DNA from: CAMCHP01 sp036835325
GTDB lineage: Bacteria; Bacteroidota; Bacteroidia; Flavobacteriales_D; Sanyastnellaceae
Direction of reading: 5' to 3'
NCBI GenBank assembly: GCA_036835325.1
Contig: DAITMF010000006.1
Location: 1 to 64,000 of the forward strand
Length of the DNA: 64,000 nt
A program made the position numbers and the translations under genes. Positions 10,301 to 18,606 of the stretch are shown in pieces (within the stretch, counting starts at the first letter, position 1; every line of letters starts with the position of its first letter). Under the pieces are notes generated by a model, which was not told the origin of the DNA, ran no database searches, and was given only the letters and a program-made list of their open reading frames with translations.

Positions 10301-11162
10301 TGCTGTAATGACCGATGCCTGTGAATCAACACCTATCGAAGCCTGTGTTTTCGTTGGCCTTGCCCCAAGCATCGACCCTACATTCACACCCGACACCCTT
10401 GGGGGATGCGTTCCTGTGGGAATCCGTTACTTCGGAAATGCTGATAATCCTGAAATTATTGCCTCTGCCAGCTGGGATTTCGGAAACGGCGATGGCTCAT
10501 CCAATCCACAAATAGGCATTACCACCTACAATTCGCAAGGACTCTATTCGGTTACATACACAGCCGTTACGGTAGACGGATGTGTTTTTAGCCACACCGA
10601 GAACGACCTTGTGACCATCTACAACGCGCCGTTTGCCTCGTTCAACATTGATCCGCAGGTGGTCGTACTCCCCAGCACCCAAGCCGATTTCACCAATTAC
10701 TCGTTGGGTTCTGACACCTTTGTTTGGGTCGTTCATGGTATGGATACCCTCGAAGTTGAAGACCTCGAATACGACTTTCCGCCGGTCTTGGGTGAATACG
10801 AAGTGACGCTGTTCGCCTCAAACGCTTGGGGCTGCATTGATTCGTTGACCCGATTGGTTTCGGTGGTGGATGAGTTCACGATGTTCATCCCGAACAGCTT
10901 TACTCCTGACAACGACGGTTTGAACGACGTATGGCGGTTTCAAGGCATTGACGTAGATGAAGACCATTTTCAGTTGCTCATTTTCAACCGTTGGGGAGAG
11001 GTGGTGCACAGAACCACTGATTTCAATGCCGGTTGGAACGGTAATGTGAACAATGGCGATTATTATGTGCCTGACGGCGTGTACACTTACCGGATTGAGA
11101 CGCGCTCAAAAACAACCCAAGACAACAAGGTGATCACCGGGCAGATTACCATCATACGGTGA
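7374..11162 (+). CDS. Giant secreted cargo: CUB - PKD - P-domain - CUB - CTD
   Basis: 1262 residues from a GTG start that begins a clear signal peptide (NRILLAFCCIFLALTVSAQ). Domains in order: CUB-like (about 25-150, FLSVYDGNSTVAPLIGTY), PKD (about 205-260, FKWSMGDGTIY), a proprotein-convertase P-type domain (about 320-500, LNIEHSFIGDLDIWITCPNG), a second CUB-like domain (about 570-700, DALTVFDGP), a two-cysteine G-G-x-W repeat of the kind in the preceding gene (about 770-850), Ig/PKD-like modules and a type-B CTD (FIPNSFTPDNDGLNDVW, NRWGEVVH, TGQITIIR). The same architecture recurs in the protein from 11657, so the two are paralogues. Exported by T9SS to the cell surface or medium; ligand unknown. 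Confidence 0.9.
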   Translation: MNRILLAFCCIFLALTVSAQTVVNIADGGTVTILCGETYTFVDSGGNGDYSNNESYQITLCPEAGAESSIAVVILTELGAVWDVAEGDFLSVYDGNSTVAPLIGTYSSANALLGFNFTATSNNASGCLTFVFLSNISETAQGWSGTISCGTAWQPYTIEMSSNPADGENLPGYVDICPNEEVTFTVEGTYPFANTSPNAYAQSDDIVTFKWSMGDGTIYEGVGLTTVTHTYDGQFGYNVTVRSTDEFSQFRTDTLKVRVSTTPDYTSAVPEENPMCLGESTVITGGYIDEENFAGFEPVPGEFFVGGLSAGQVFLPDATFGNPGLYTDTLFIAGMVLGATITDASDLINVCLNIEHSFIGDLDIWITCPNGTVLPLLNGYNPGPLPGGCPLIGGTHLGEAFDPLGGSDLPGIGYDYCFTMDAVWGSICEEFTAGNTVQVDTFEAENGFAANAMPAGEYQPEEPFDLAIGCPVEGPWVVHVQDNLASDNGYIFEWSIQVSQDFFPEPETYVPVITDASWAPDPTIISSEDLSIEVQPSAPGTYSYQFAVSDNFGCTYDTTVSVTVVAFPDVEAGDNLFLACSTPQLNGLIDGASQPQCANDGGDYEHCYGNSANDVFTYCPDNPGDGITFLTLQIISGSIENFWDALTVFDGPTTASPILAQGLAGNLAGQSFTATNDGCITFQITSDGIVSCQSGGMQPLVYTISCTAGPQFGFSWEPANLLDNPNVLNPNVEPLTQDQVFTLTAFPLANPNCVASDQVEVLLGPAPSPGEDAEITFCFNGAEETLINYLGGDPADGGVWIAPDGTEMDGILDPSEDTPGIYTYSIPACNVQAELTVDILLYEIEVAEPDTTICQNGTATLAVDNVDPSVVYTWSTGATGPEISVSPSADALYTVSGAYGPGCTTEEVLLEVEVLGGLSVTLSEGANVCPGDSLEVSVSSASGGLEPYTFVWTSDYGDGFIGNSGFVIPEEDANWCAVMTDACESTPIEACVFVGLAPSIDPTFTPDTLGGCVPVGIRYFGNADNPEIIASASWDFGNGDGSSNPQIGITTYNSQGLYSVTYTAVTVDGCVFSHTENDLVTIYNAPFASFNIDPQVVVLPSTQADFTNYSLGSDTFVWVVHGMDTLEVEDLEYDFPPVLGEYEVTLFASNAWGCIDSLTRLVSVVDEFTMFIPNSFTPDNDGLNDVWRFQGIDVDEDHFQLLIFNRWGEVVHRTTDFNAGWNGNVNNGDYYVPDGVYTYRIETRSKTTQDNKVITGQITIIR

Positions 11163-11224
11163 TGTGAGCAACCATTTGGGGATAAAAGCCGTCAAGAGAT
11201 TAAGCCGCAGCTTGCGGAGAGTAG

Positions 11225-11232
11225 TATTTTTG
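11225..11232 (+). promoter_or_regulatory. -7 promoter element (TATTTTTG)
   Basis: Full match to TAnnTTTG, 14 bases before ATG 11247. It should drive the coupled small-protein/giant-cargo pair. Confidence 0.6.
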
Positions 11233-11246
11233 TAGAAACCTTGAAT

Positions 11247-11660
11247 ATGAAGACATTCGTACTCGCTGTATCATTGGTCGTTGCGTCAAGTGCATATGCG
11301 CAGACAAACACCGATTGGCTGTACCAACGTTTTAGCCAAGAAGAGGCAGAAGCGATCATTAATGCAGGCGGACAGAAACTCGCCTACTACCAGTTCATGA
11401 ACGCGAATGGCTGTTTCGTAAGCGATGTCGCCCCGAAAGACATTTCTGCACATCCCAACGCACTTGAAGTTGCGGGCGTTAAGCCAAACGTTCCTGAATT
11501 AACCGAACAAGCGTTGATTGCCGGGGAGTTCGACTGCGAGCTGTACCAATGGAACCGTTCTGAGACCGATGTGCGTTATTTCCGCATTGCCAATTCATCT
11601 TATTTGTTGATGGTTCAGCCCAATGGACTGCTCCGTTCAAAATTCACTGAACAACAATGA
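11247..11660 (+). CDS. Small secreted protein coupled to a giant cargo gene
   Basis: 137 residues from ATG 11247, with a clean signal peptide (MKTFVLAVSLVVASSAYAQ). An in-frame TTG at 11241 is a less likely start. The mature part has two cysteines (in NGCFVSD and EFDCELY) and no recognised domain. Its stop overlaps the start of the next gene in the arrangement ATGA, so translation is coupled to the 1239-residue cargo. Export or assembly helper of that cargo is a reasonable guess from position alone. It is not like SprF/PorP, the known outer-membrane partner of type-B cargo, which is about 300 residues long. Confidence 0.8.
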   Translation: MKTFVLAVSLVVASSAYAQTNTDWLYQRFSQEEAEAIINAGGQKLAYYQFMNANGCFVSDVAPKDISAHPNALEVAGVKPNVPELTEQALIAGEFDCELYQWNRSETDVRYFRIANSSYLLMVQPNGLLRSKFTEQQ

Positions 11661-14600
11661 AAAGCATTCTACGGTATTTAAGTATTGCGATTTTCGTTGC
11701 GTTGGCCCTTCCCGGAATGGGGCAGGGGAGTGTGACCATGTCAAACGGCACCTTTCAAACATGCGCGGGAGCACTTTTTGACAGCGGTGGCCAAGGGAGT
11801 CCCGGTTATCAGAATGGGGAGTTTTTCGTGACCACCATTTGTCCTGATGTCCCCGGCGACGTGATTTCCATCGTGTTCAACACCTTCACCCTTGACCAAA
11901 GTGGTCCTCAGAACTCGTGGGACAACATGGCCATCTACGACGGCAACAGCACTGGTGAGGCATCGTTGGGTGTTTACACCGGAAACCAATTGAGCGGATT
12001 GACAGTGTCTGGAACACCATTGAATACTTCCGGATGCCTTACGCTCGTATTCACCTCGAACAACCAAGGAACAGGCAGTTTCGGCGGTTCAATCACCTGT
12101 GAAACCCCTTGCGACCGACCAACCGCAGTCGCTACCTACGATGCGCCTGATGACAAGAAAATTTGCGTTGGCGACATCATTACCTTCGACGGAACCGGTT
12201 CGTTTGCAGCAGCCGGATTTACTATCTCAGAGTGGTTGTGGGATTTTGGTGATGGAACTACGTTTGACGGCCCCGGGCCGGTTCAACACGAATGGGACAC
12301 GCCCGGCGAGTACATCGTTGAATTGTATCTAGTCGATAATAACGGTTGTTCTTCAACCAACCTTGTGAGCTTGCAGGTATTGGTGTCTACTTTCCCTAGC
12401 TGGGATCCTTTCCCATCGAACTTCAGTATTTGTTTGGGCGAAGAGGTTTCGCTTGAAGCTTTTCCCGATGATTATGAAGTCACATGGGCCGGGCCTGACA
12501 TCAGCTATTCAAACCCGAACACCTTAACACTACCGGATGACGTGGGTGTGCCGCAACAGTCTGAAATCTTTGTAACAGGTTTTGCGCCCGGACAAACACT
12601 TAACAATGTCAATGACCTCATGTCGATTGACCTTTCAATTGAGCACAGCTTCCTTTTTGACCTTGTGATTACCATCACCTGTCCTAGTGGAGAGTCAGTG
12701 ATTATGCACCAGCAGATGGCTCAGCCTGGTGGTGGTAACGTAGGCTCGAACGGTACTGATTTGGGAATCCCTGATACCGAATACTACGACTACCAATGGG
12801 TACCCAACGCACCGCAAGGAACTTGGTCACAGGTAGCGACAGGAATTGGCTTTGGCGCACTTCCTGAAGGCCAATACACTTCTTTGCAACCATTGGACCA
12901 GTTGGTAGGATGCGACCTGAACGGTATTTGGCAGATCACCATTGTCGACATGTGGGGCGGTGACAACGGTGAAGTATCTGCTTGGGGACTAAGTTTTAAC
13001 CCAAGCATCCTTCCTGACGTTACCGAATTCACCCCAGATATTGGTGCAGGAGCTGATAGTTCGTATTGGATTGTTCCCAACCTTAACTTGAATTTGCTTA
13101 GCGAAAGCGCTGATGGCAATGCCATAACCGCTTTGCCAACTGAACCTGGACTTTTTGACTTCACATACTACATGGTCAACGACCATGGCTGCGAGTTCGA
13201 AGAAACCATTACCGTTGACGTATACCTCGCCATGCAAGCAGATGCCGGCGAAGATGTCACCGTGTGTGGTCCCGGTACGCAATTGCAAGGTGGCCTCAAT
13301 GGATCGGTTGTTCCCCAATGTGGCTCTGTGTCCGGTAATTACGATTACTGCTACGGAAACGGGGAGAACTTACAACTTACCTATTGTCCTGACAACCCGG
13401 GAGATGGCCTTACCTTCATGACCATCGCATTCAATGCAGGCTCCACAGAGAACTTTTTCGACCCGTTCTTCATCCATGACGGTGATAGCGACGCGGCACC
13501 TGTTCTCGCGGGGCCATTGTTCGGAAACCTTGCAGGCCAGAGTTGGACTGCGACCAACCCATCGGGTTGCTTGACCATTAGCTTTACTTCCGACGGTTCA
13601 GTTAGCTGCACAAGCGGTTCGCAAACCGAATGGAACTATGACGTCACTTGTACAGACCTTCCTGACTACGTTTACGAATGGTCACCTGCTGAGTTGCTGT
13701 CGAACCCATCCATCCCCAATCCTGAAATTCTCGAGATTCCTGGTGAAACAACCTTCACATTAACGGTTTACCCCAACGGTTCACCCGCTTGCGCGTCAAC
13801 CGATGAAGTGTTGGTGAGTCCTTCGTACGAGTTTGAAATGTCGCTCCAAGAAGCGTCGTGCAACGGGAACGATGGCGTAATTTCGTGCGACGTTGACCCC
13901 AATGGATTGGGAGGGGGCCCTTGGACCGTGTCGTTGACCCTTAACGGCGCACTGATTGGCCAACAGAACACCAATGGAGGCTTGGTCGTGTTTAACGGCC
14001 TTGGCTTTGGAGATTACACATGCACCATATCCGACACCGGTGGATGCAGCTACTCAACCGACTACGTCGTTGATGCTCCACCTCCGATGACCTTTGATTT
14101 CGATGGGCCGGGTACCATGTGCATCAATGAATTGGCGACCATTGAATGCTCATCCGATATGGACGCCGATGGCTCTTGGTCCTATACTTGGGACAATGGC
14201 CTGGGCGTGAATACATCAGTGAATGTGTCTCCAACTGTAACAACCACCTACACGGTATTTGCAACGGACGAATTCGGATGCATTTCAGCACCCCTGCAGT
14301 ATACACTGAATGTGCGTAACCCATTGCAGGTGCAAATTGCCGGGCCAATTGAGATTTGCATTAACACCGAGGCTGCCATGGAGGTTACAAACTCTACCGG
14401 TGGCTTAGCACCCTATACCTTTAACTGGACCTTTGAAGGCACTCCAGTGGGGCAAGGTGAGGCCATTAACCCAATTCAAACCCAAACCGGTGTATACTGT
14501 GTTACCATGACCGACGCATGTACCACCATACCGGTGAATGCTTGTTTTGAAGTCCTCGTAGAGCCTGTAATCGTCCCGCAGTTTGCAGCCGACACGACCC

Positions 14601-15376
14601 AGGGGTGCGTACCCCAAACGCTCGGATTTACGATTTTGAACGACCCAGAGACCTACGCAGAAGCCTTCTGGATTTTCGGGAATGGTCAAGGGTCAAGCCA
14701 ATTTGATGCGTTTACAACCTATGCGCAACCGGGCTCATACACCGTGTCGCTCGAGTTGACAACCCCAACCGGTTGTGTTCATGAGACTGAAGTGCCCGGG
14801 TACATCCGTGTTTGGCCCAATCCTGTAGCAGGCTTTTTCGCGACTCCACAACCTGCCAATCTGCTTGACACTGAAATTACCTTCCAAGATCAATCAAGCG
14901 ATGGCGTCATCATTTGGGATTGGATCTTTGGCGTCAACACCAACGGTGGTCTCGGAGCATCGAACGAGCAAAACCCCATCTACGAGTTTCCACTTGGTTT
15001 TGGCGGTGAATACCCCGTTCGTTTGGTGGTCACTGATGCCAACAACTGTACAGGTCAGGTGACCAAAACGATTGTCATCAATGAACTGCTCAATGTGTTT
15101 GTACCCAACGCATTTACGCCCAACAACGATGGTGTTAACGATGTACTGTTCGTTCACGGAACAGATATCGACCCGGATCGCTACGAGCTACGCATTTTCA
15201 ACCGATGGGGCCAAAAGGTGTTCGAAAGCACGAACATCAATGAGCCTTGGGATGGAAGTGTAAACAATGGCGACTACTACGGTCAAAACGAGGTCTACAC
15301 TTGGCAGCTCATCGTTTACAGCAAAACCACGGTTGAACGCTATGAATTGAACGGGTCAGTTGTTGTTATGCGCTAA
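11657..15376 (+). CDS. Giant secreted cargo: CUB - PKD - P-domain - CUB - CTD (paralogue)
   Basis: 1239 residues with signal peptide (RYLSIAIFVALALPGMGQ). Domain order mirrors the gene at 7374: CUB-like (about 25-150, NMAIYDGNSTGEASLGVY), PKD (about 185-235, EWLWDFGDGTTF), P-type domain (about 290-460, LSIEHSFLFDLVITITCPSG), second CUB-like domain (about 540-670, CYGNGENLQLTYCPDNPG), Ig/PKD-like modules, a late PKD and a type-B CTD (FVPNAFTPNNDGVNDVL, NRWGQKVF, NGSVVVMR). The matching CUB2 cores show descent from a common ancestor, but DNA identity is not high enough for a recent duplication. It follows the small secreted protein with a 4-base overlap and ends before a strong terminator. Confidence 0.9.
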   Translation: MKSILRYLSIAIFVALALPGMGQGSVTMSNGTFQTCAGALFDSGGQGSPGYQNGEFFVTTICPDVPGDVISIVFNTFTLDQSGPQNSWDNMAIYDGNSTGEASLGVYTGNQLSGLTVSGTPLNTSGCLTLVFTSNNQGTGSFGGSITCETPCDRPTAVATYDAPDDKKICVGDIITFDGTGSFAAAGFTISEWLWDFGDGTTFDGPGPVQHEWDTPGEYIVELYLVDNNGCSSTNLVSLQVLVSTFPSWDPFPSNFSICLGEEVSLEAFPDDYEVTWAGPDISYSNPNTLTLPDDVGVPQQSEIFVTGFAPGQTLNNVNDLMSIDLSIEHSFLFDLVITITCPSGESVIMHQQMAQPGGGNVGSNGTDLGIPDTEYYDYQWVPNAPQGTWSQVATGIGFGALPEGQYTSLQPLDQLVGCDLNGIWQITIVDMWGGDNGEVSAWGLSFNPSILPDVTEFTPDIGAGADSSYWIVPNLNLNLLSESADGNAITALPTEPGLFDFTYYMVNDHGCEFEETITVDVYLAMQADAGEDVTVCGPGTQLQGGLNGSVVPQCGSVSGNYDYCYGNGENLQLTYCPDNPGDGLTFMTIAFNAGSTENFFDPFFIHDGDSDAAPVLAGPLFGNLAGQSWTATNPSGCLTISFTSDGSVSCTSGSQTEWNYDVTCTDLPDYVYEWSPAELLSNPSIPNPEILEIPGETTFTLTVYPNGSPACASTDEVLVSPSYEFEMSLQEASCNGNDGVISCDVDPNGLGGGPWTVSLTLNGALIGQQNTNGGLVVFNGLGFGDYTCTISDTGGCSYSTDYVVDAPPPMTFDFDGPGTMCINELATIECSSDMDADGSWSYTWDNGLGVNTSVNVSPTVTTTYTVFATDEFGCISAPLQYTLNVRNPLQVQIAGPIEICINTEAAMEVTNSTGGLAPYTFNWTFEGTPVGQGEAINPIQTQTGVYCVTMTDACTTIPVNACFEVLVEPVIVPQFAADTTQGCVPQTLGFTILNDPETYAEAFWIFGNGQGSSQFDAFTTYAQPGSYTVSLELTTPTGCVHETEVPGYIRVWPNPVAGFFATPQPANLLDTEITFQDQSSDGVIIWDWIFGVNTNGGLGASNEQNPIYEFPLGFGGEYPVRLVVTDANNCTGQVTKTIVINELLNVFVPNAFTPNNDGVNDVLFVHGTDIDPDRYELRIFNRWGQKVFESTNINEPWDGSVNNGDYYGQNEVYTWQLIVYSKTTVERYELNGSVVVMR

Positions 15377-15442
15377 TTGAAAATTAGCGATTCGGGTACT
15401 TCGAATTGATGATTTTAGTAACTTCCCTCCACTTTGGAGAGC

Positions 15443-15472
15443 AAGGGCCGTCTCAAAGACGGCCCTTTTTTT
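15443..15472 (+). terminator. Strong intrinsic terminator
   Basis: Perfect 11-bp stem, AAGGGCCGTCT (15443-15453) with AGACGGCCCTT (15457-15467), three-base loop CAA, then a T-run. It ends the transcript of the small-protein/giant-cargo pair. Reading the next gene from an earlier in-frame ATG at 15434 would place this hairpin inside it, so the GTG at 15494 is the better start. Confidence 0.93.
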
Positions 15473-15493
15473 AGGGAACCAACCATTATACGT

Positions 15494-16711
15494 GTGAATC
15501 GCATTCTAGCCTTTTTACTTGTGCTCGCGGCGCCTGCCGTCGCACAAGCGCAATTTTGTCCGGCTCTTGGACCTGACATCGAACTTCCTTGCGGTGAAAC
15601 GCAAGTGACCTTAACTGCTGATCTTACTGAATGTGCGGCAGGAGGGGCGCCGCTTCTAACAAATACCTATACCGTAGCGAACATTCCGTTTGCGCCGAAT
15701 CCGACCAACGGAACGGCGGTAACCATGACAGATGACCAAGTGCAAGGCCCATTTCCTATCGGGTTCTCTTTTTGCTTTTTCGGCAATACTTACACCCAAT
15801 TCTACATCGGTTCGAATGGGTGGGTAGGCTTCAGCGCAGGGCAACCGACATCATTCACCTCAGCGCCGATTCCGAGTGGAGCATTCAATGTTCCGAAAAA
15901 CTGCATCATGGGCCCATGGCAAGATTGGCATCCCGGCATAGCCGGTGGCCCCTACATTCGTTACCAAACCACCGGAACCGCCCCGTGTAGAAAACTGGTG
16001 GTGAGCTATACCAATCTTCCATTCTTCTCGTGCACAACCACGCAAGGCACTTTCCAAATTGTGCTCAACGAGGGCAGCAACGTGATTGAAAACCACATTA
16101 CCAACAAACCGTCTTGCACACAATGGGCAGGAGGCACGGCTGTGCAAGGCATACACAACCTCGCCGGTACAGTTGCTTTCACCGTACCGAACCGAAATTC
16201 ATCGGTTTGGACCGCCACCAACAATTCATGGGCATGGACACCCAACGGTGCTCCCGCGCCGGTGACCTACACGTGGTTTGAAGTCGGAAACCCAACTCCG
16301 GTGGCAACCGGTTCTCAAACCGTTACACTTGATGTGCCCTCAGGAGGTGCAGCCTACACCTGTCAAATAAGTTACACAGGTTGTTACGGCCTTTGCGGCG
16401 GCGAAGCCTTGAACGCCGATACAGTGTTTGTAACTCCGGGAAGCGGTGGAATTACCTTATCGGTCAACGCACTCGACCCGCTATGCAACGGGGCATGCGA
16501 CGGCAGCGCAGAAGTCACCATCGAAGGAGGTGTTCCTGACTATACTATCTTATGGACTCCGGGCGGGTTTTCTTCACCTTCGGTGGATGGGCTCTGTGCA
16601 GGCAGTTACACCGTTTCTGTTACCGATACCGAAGATTGCACTGAAAGCCAAACCGTCATCATTAACAACCCGCCTCCTTTGACAATCGGCGGATCAATCG
16701 AACACAACTGA
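15494..16711 (+). CDS. Secreted protein with nidogen-like region and a single SprB repeat, no CTD
   Basis: 405 residues from a GTG that begins a signal peptide (NRILAFLLVLAAPAVAQAQ). The central region (about 60-260) has the pattern FCFFGNTYTQFYIGSNGWVG ... GPWQDWHPG, common near the N-termini of Bacteroidota gliding-type surface proteins. It ends with one SprB-type repeat (about 335-400: DPLCNGACDGSAEVTIEGG ... LCAGSYTVSVTD) and then stops. Proteins of this kind usually carry several SprB repeats and a CTD; neither is present. It may be truncated, or may work with the CTD protein encoded two genes later. The next gene starts two bases after the stop. Confidence 0.83.
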   Translation: MNRILAFLLVLAAPAVAQAQFCPALGPDIELPCGETQVTLTADLTECAAGGAPLLTNTYTVANIPFAPNPTNGTAVTMTDDQVQGPFPIGFSFCFFGNTYTQFYIGSNGWVGFSAGQPTSFTSAPIPSGAFNVPKNCIMGPWQDWHPGIAGGPYIRYQTTGTAPCRKLVVSYTNLPFFSCTTTQGTFQIVLNEGSNVIENHITNKPSCTQWAGGTAVQGIHNLAGTVAFTVPNRNSSVWTATNNSWAWTPNGAPAPVTYTWFEVGNPTPVATGSQTVTLDVPSGGAAYTCQISYTGCYGLCGGEALNADTVFVTPGSGGITLSVNALDPLCNGACDGSAEVTIEGGVPDYTILWTPGGFSSPSVDGLCAGSYTVSVTDTEDCTESQTVIINNPPPLTIGGSIEHN

Positions 16712-16713
16712 CC

Positions 16714-17052
16714 ATGAAAACTATACTGATTGTAGCTGCATTTGCGGTCTTCCAAACGAGCACTGAATCCATCCAACCTAACAATTATGCTTTTGAGGTG
16801 CCCGTCAGCGACCCTTTGAAAGTCACCAAAAAAGGAAACGTGTATTCGTTTGAAATTTCAATGGAGGGAGCCGAAGCGGATGCTATTATCCAGCGACTCC
16901 CCGGAGAAATTGAGGAGCTTGAGAAGGCCTCCAGAAAAAAGAACAAAGTGAGCTTAACGTTCAAAGAAGATGCTCCTCAAGACCGTGTATCAAAGTCATT
17001 GCTCTACATGGCAACACTCTTTGGGAACGGTGAATTGCAATTGTCAGAATAA
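16714..17052 (+). CDS. Small hypothetical protein in cargo operon
   Basis: 112 residues. The N-terminus is hydrophobic (MKTILIVAAFAVFQTST) and could be a signal peptide, though the cleavage site is unclear. The rest is charged and mixed helix/strand (EIEELEKASRKKNKVSLTF) without cysteines or a recognised domain. It starts two bases after the SprB-repeat gene and its stop codon overlaps the next start (TAATG), so three genes are tightly coupled. It is the second case in this cluster of a small protein placed just before a CTD cargo gene. It shows no visible similarity to the other one (11247-11660). Confidence 0.75.
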   Translation: MKTILIVAAFAVFQTSTESIQPNNYAFEVPVSDPLKVTKKGNVYSFEISMEGAEADAIIQRLPGEIEELEKASRKKNKVSLTFKEDAPQDRVSKSLLYMATLFGNGELQLSE

Positions 17053-18527
17053 TGCGCAGTTTAAGTCAACTCCTTGTTCCCTGTTTGGCAGTCGTCGTTT
17101 TGAACGCTTCAGCCCAAACCACCAACAGCCCTGACACGGTGTGCTACCAAGTTGGAGGGTCAACCTACCAGGTTCCCCTGACCTCGGGATACACCTATAC
17201 ATGGGAGCTGCAGCAGCCCGGTGCGCTTCAAAGCGGCCAAGGCTCGAACAGCATTGAAGTCGACTGGTCGAATGCAGAACCCGGTCTCATCCAAGACGGT
17301 GTTGTTGTTTACGCCACCGATGAAAATGGCTGTAACACAGATACCCTTACCCTTGACATCTTGATTTTCCAACCCAATTTAATTACGGAGCCAATGCCAC
17401 CGCTATGCGCAGGAGACGATTGCGTAGAATTGGATGCCACACCTCCGGGAGGCATTTGGAGCGGAGAAGGCGTGTCGAACGGGGTTTTCTGTCCGTCTGA
17501 AAGCGGAGCAGGAAGTTTCACGCTGACATACACCTATTTTGAAGTCTGCGAGTTTACAACAACGCTTCAGGTGCAAGTTGATCCTGACCTTGACCCTGTC
17601 ATTACCCCGATTGATCCATTCTGTCAAACCGAAACAGTGACCTTTCAAGCCAGCCTGCCGGGCGGGACATGGAGCGCAAGCTGCGGCAACTGCATCAACC
17701 CGAATACCGGAGTGTTTAACGGAAACACATCCGGTGCCGGAAACTTCACGGTCAACTACAGCTTCAATAGCGACTGTGCCAGTTTGGCTTCCACCGATGT
17801 TCAAGTTATTGCGGCCGTTGATGCCACCATTTCATCGGTTCCCACATTGTGCGAAACAGGTGAGCCGATTGGGTTGACCGCAGTAAATGGCGGGGGTACA
17901 TGGTCAGCCGAGTGCGGAGACTGCTTAAATGGAAACGTGTTCATTCCCAATACTTCTGGTCCGGGAGCTTTTACAGTGACCTATGAAATTGATGGCGTTT
18001 GCAGTGATGTAGACCTTGTTGACGTTGTTGTTCTTCAGCAACGCGTAGCCTTCTTCACCTTATCAAACCCGCTTTGCCTTGATGCTGGAGAAGCATCGGG
18101 CATTCCTCAGGAAGGAGGAGGAGAGTGGTCGGCGTCGTGTGGCGATTGCATCAATTCAGGCTCAGGTATCATTGACCTTGCAGCCAATGGCGAAGGAGAC
18201 TTGGAAGTCACCTACACCTTTGGTGGCTTGTGCGGTGCCGAGTTTTCAGCAGCGACCAACGTGATTCCATGCCAAATTGAACTGCCCAACATTTTCAGCC
18301 CGAACAACGATGGAATGAACGACATTCTTCGGATTGAGAATTTGGAGTTCTTTAAAGATACCCGTTTGGTCGTGACCAATCGCTGGGGAAATGTGGTGTA
18401 CGACGAGCCTCGCTACAACACCTTGAACAATTGGCGCGGAGCTGATTTACCCGAAGGCGTGTATTTTTACGTTCTCACCATGCCTGATGGCACTCAGTAC
18501 CCGGGTACACTCACGCTTACCCGTTGA
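17052..18527 (+). CDS. Secreted cargo with CGxC-containing repeats and gliding-type CTD
   Basis: 491 residues with signal peptide (LLVPCLAVVVLNASAQ). After an Ig-like module come four repeats of about 75 residues built on G-G-x-W-S. Three of them contain a close cysteine pair: SASCGNCIN, SAECGDCLN and SASCGDCIN. The first repeat has only the outer cysteines. The C-terminus is a type-B CTD (LPNIFSPNNDGMNDIL, NRWGNVVYDE, PGTLTLTR). It is the last gene of the coupled trio starting at 15494 and so the most likely export-competent member. The CxxC pairs could form tight disulfides or bind metal. Confidence 0.88.
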   Translation: MRSLSQLLVPCLAVVVLNASAQTTNSPDTVCYQVGGSTYQVPLTSGYTYTWELQQPGALQSGQGSNSIEVDWSNAEPGLIQDGVVVYATDENGCNTDTLTLDILIFQPNLITEPMPPLCAGDDCVELDATPPGGIWSGEGVSNGVFCPSESGAGSFTLTYTYFEVCEFTTTLQVQVDPDLDPVITPIDPFCQTETVTFQASLPGGTWSASCGNCINPNTGVFNGNTSGAGNFTVNYSFNSDCASLASTDVQVIAAVDATISSVPTLCETGEPIGLTAVNGGGTWSAECGDCLNGNVFIPNTSGPGAFTVTYEIDGVCSDVDLVDVVVLQQRVAFFTLSNPLCLDAGEASGIPQEGGGEWSASCGDCINSGSGIIDLAANGEGDLEVTYTFGGLCGAEFSAATNVIPCQIELPNIFSPNNDGMNDILRIENLEFFKDTRLVVTNRWGNVVYDEPRYNTLNNWRGADLPEGVYFYVLTMPDGTQYPGTLTLTR

Positions 18528-18606
18528 TTTTAACGTTTCACGAAGCAACTCTTTGCTTGATTGATGCGTCATAGACATGATTCCCATTGGGAAAAACCTT
18601 ACTAAT

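Noticed and set aside
15434..15493. Upstream ATG for the SprB-repeat gene
   Set aside because: The 11-bp-stem terminator would lie inside the coding region and the signal peptide would be buried; the GTG at 15494 fits better.
3784..18527. CRISPR or DNA-level tandem repeats in the cargo genes
   Set aside because: The repetition is at protein level, with units of about 75-85 residues and diverged DNA; there are no equal-length direct DNA repeats with spacers.
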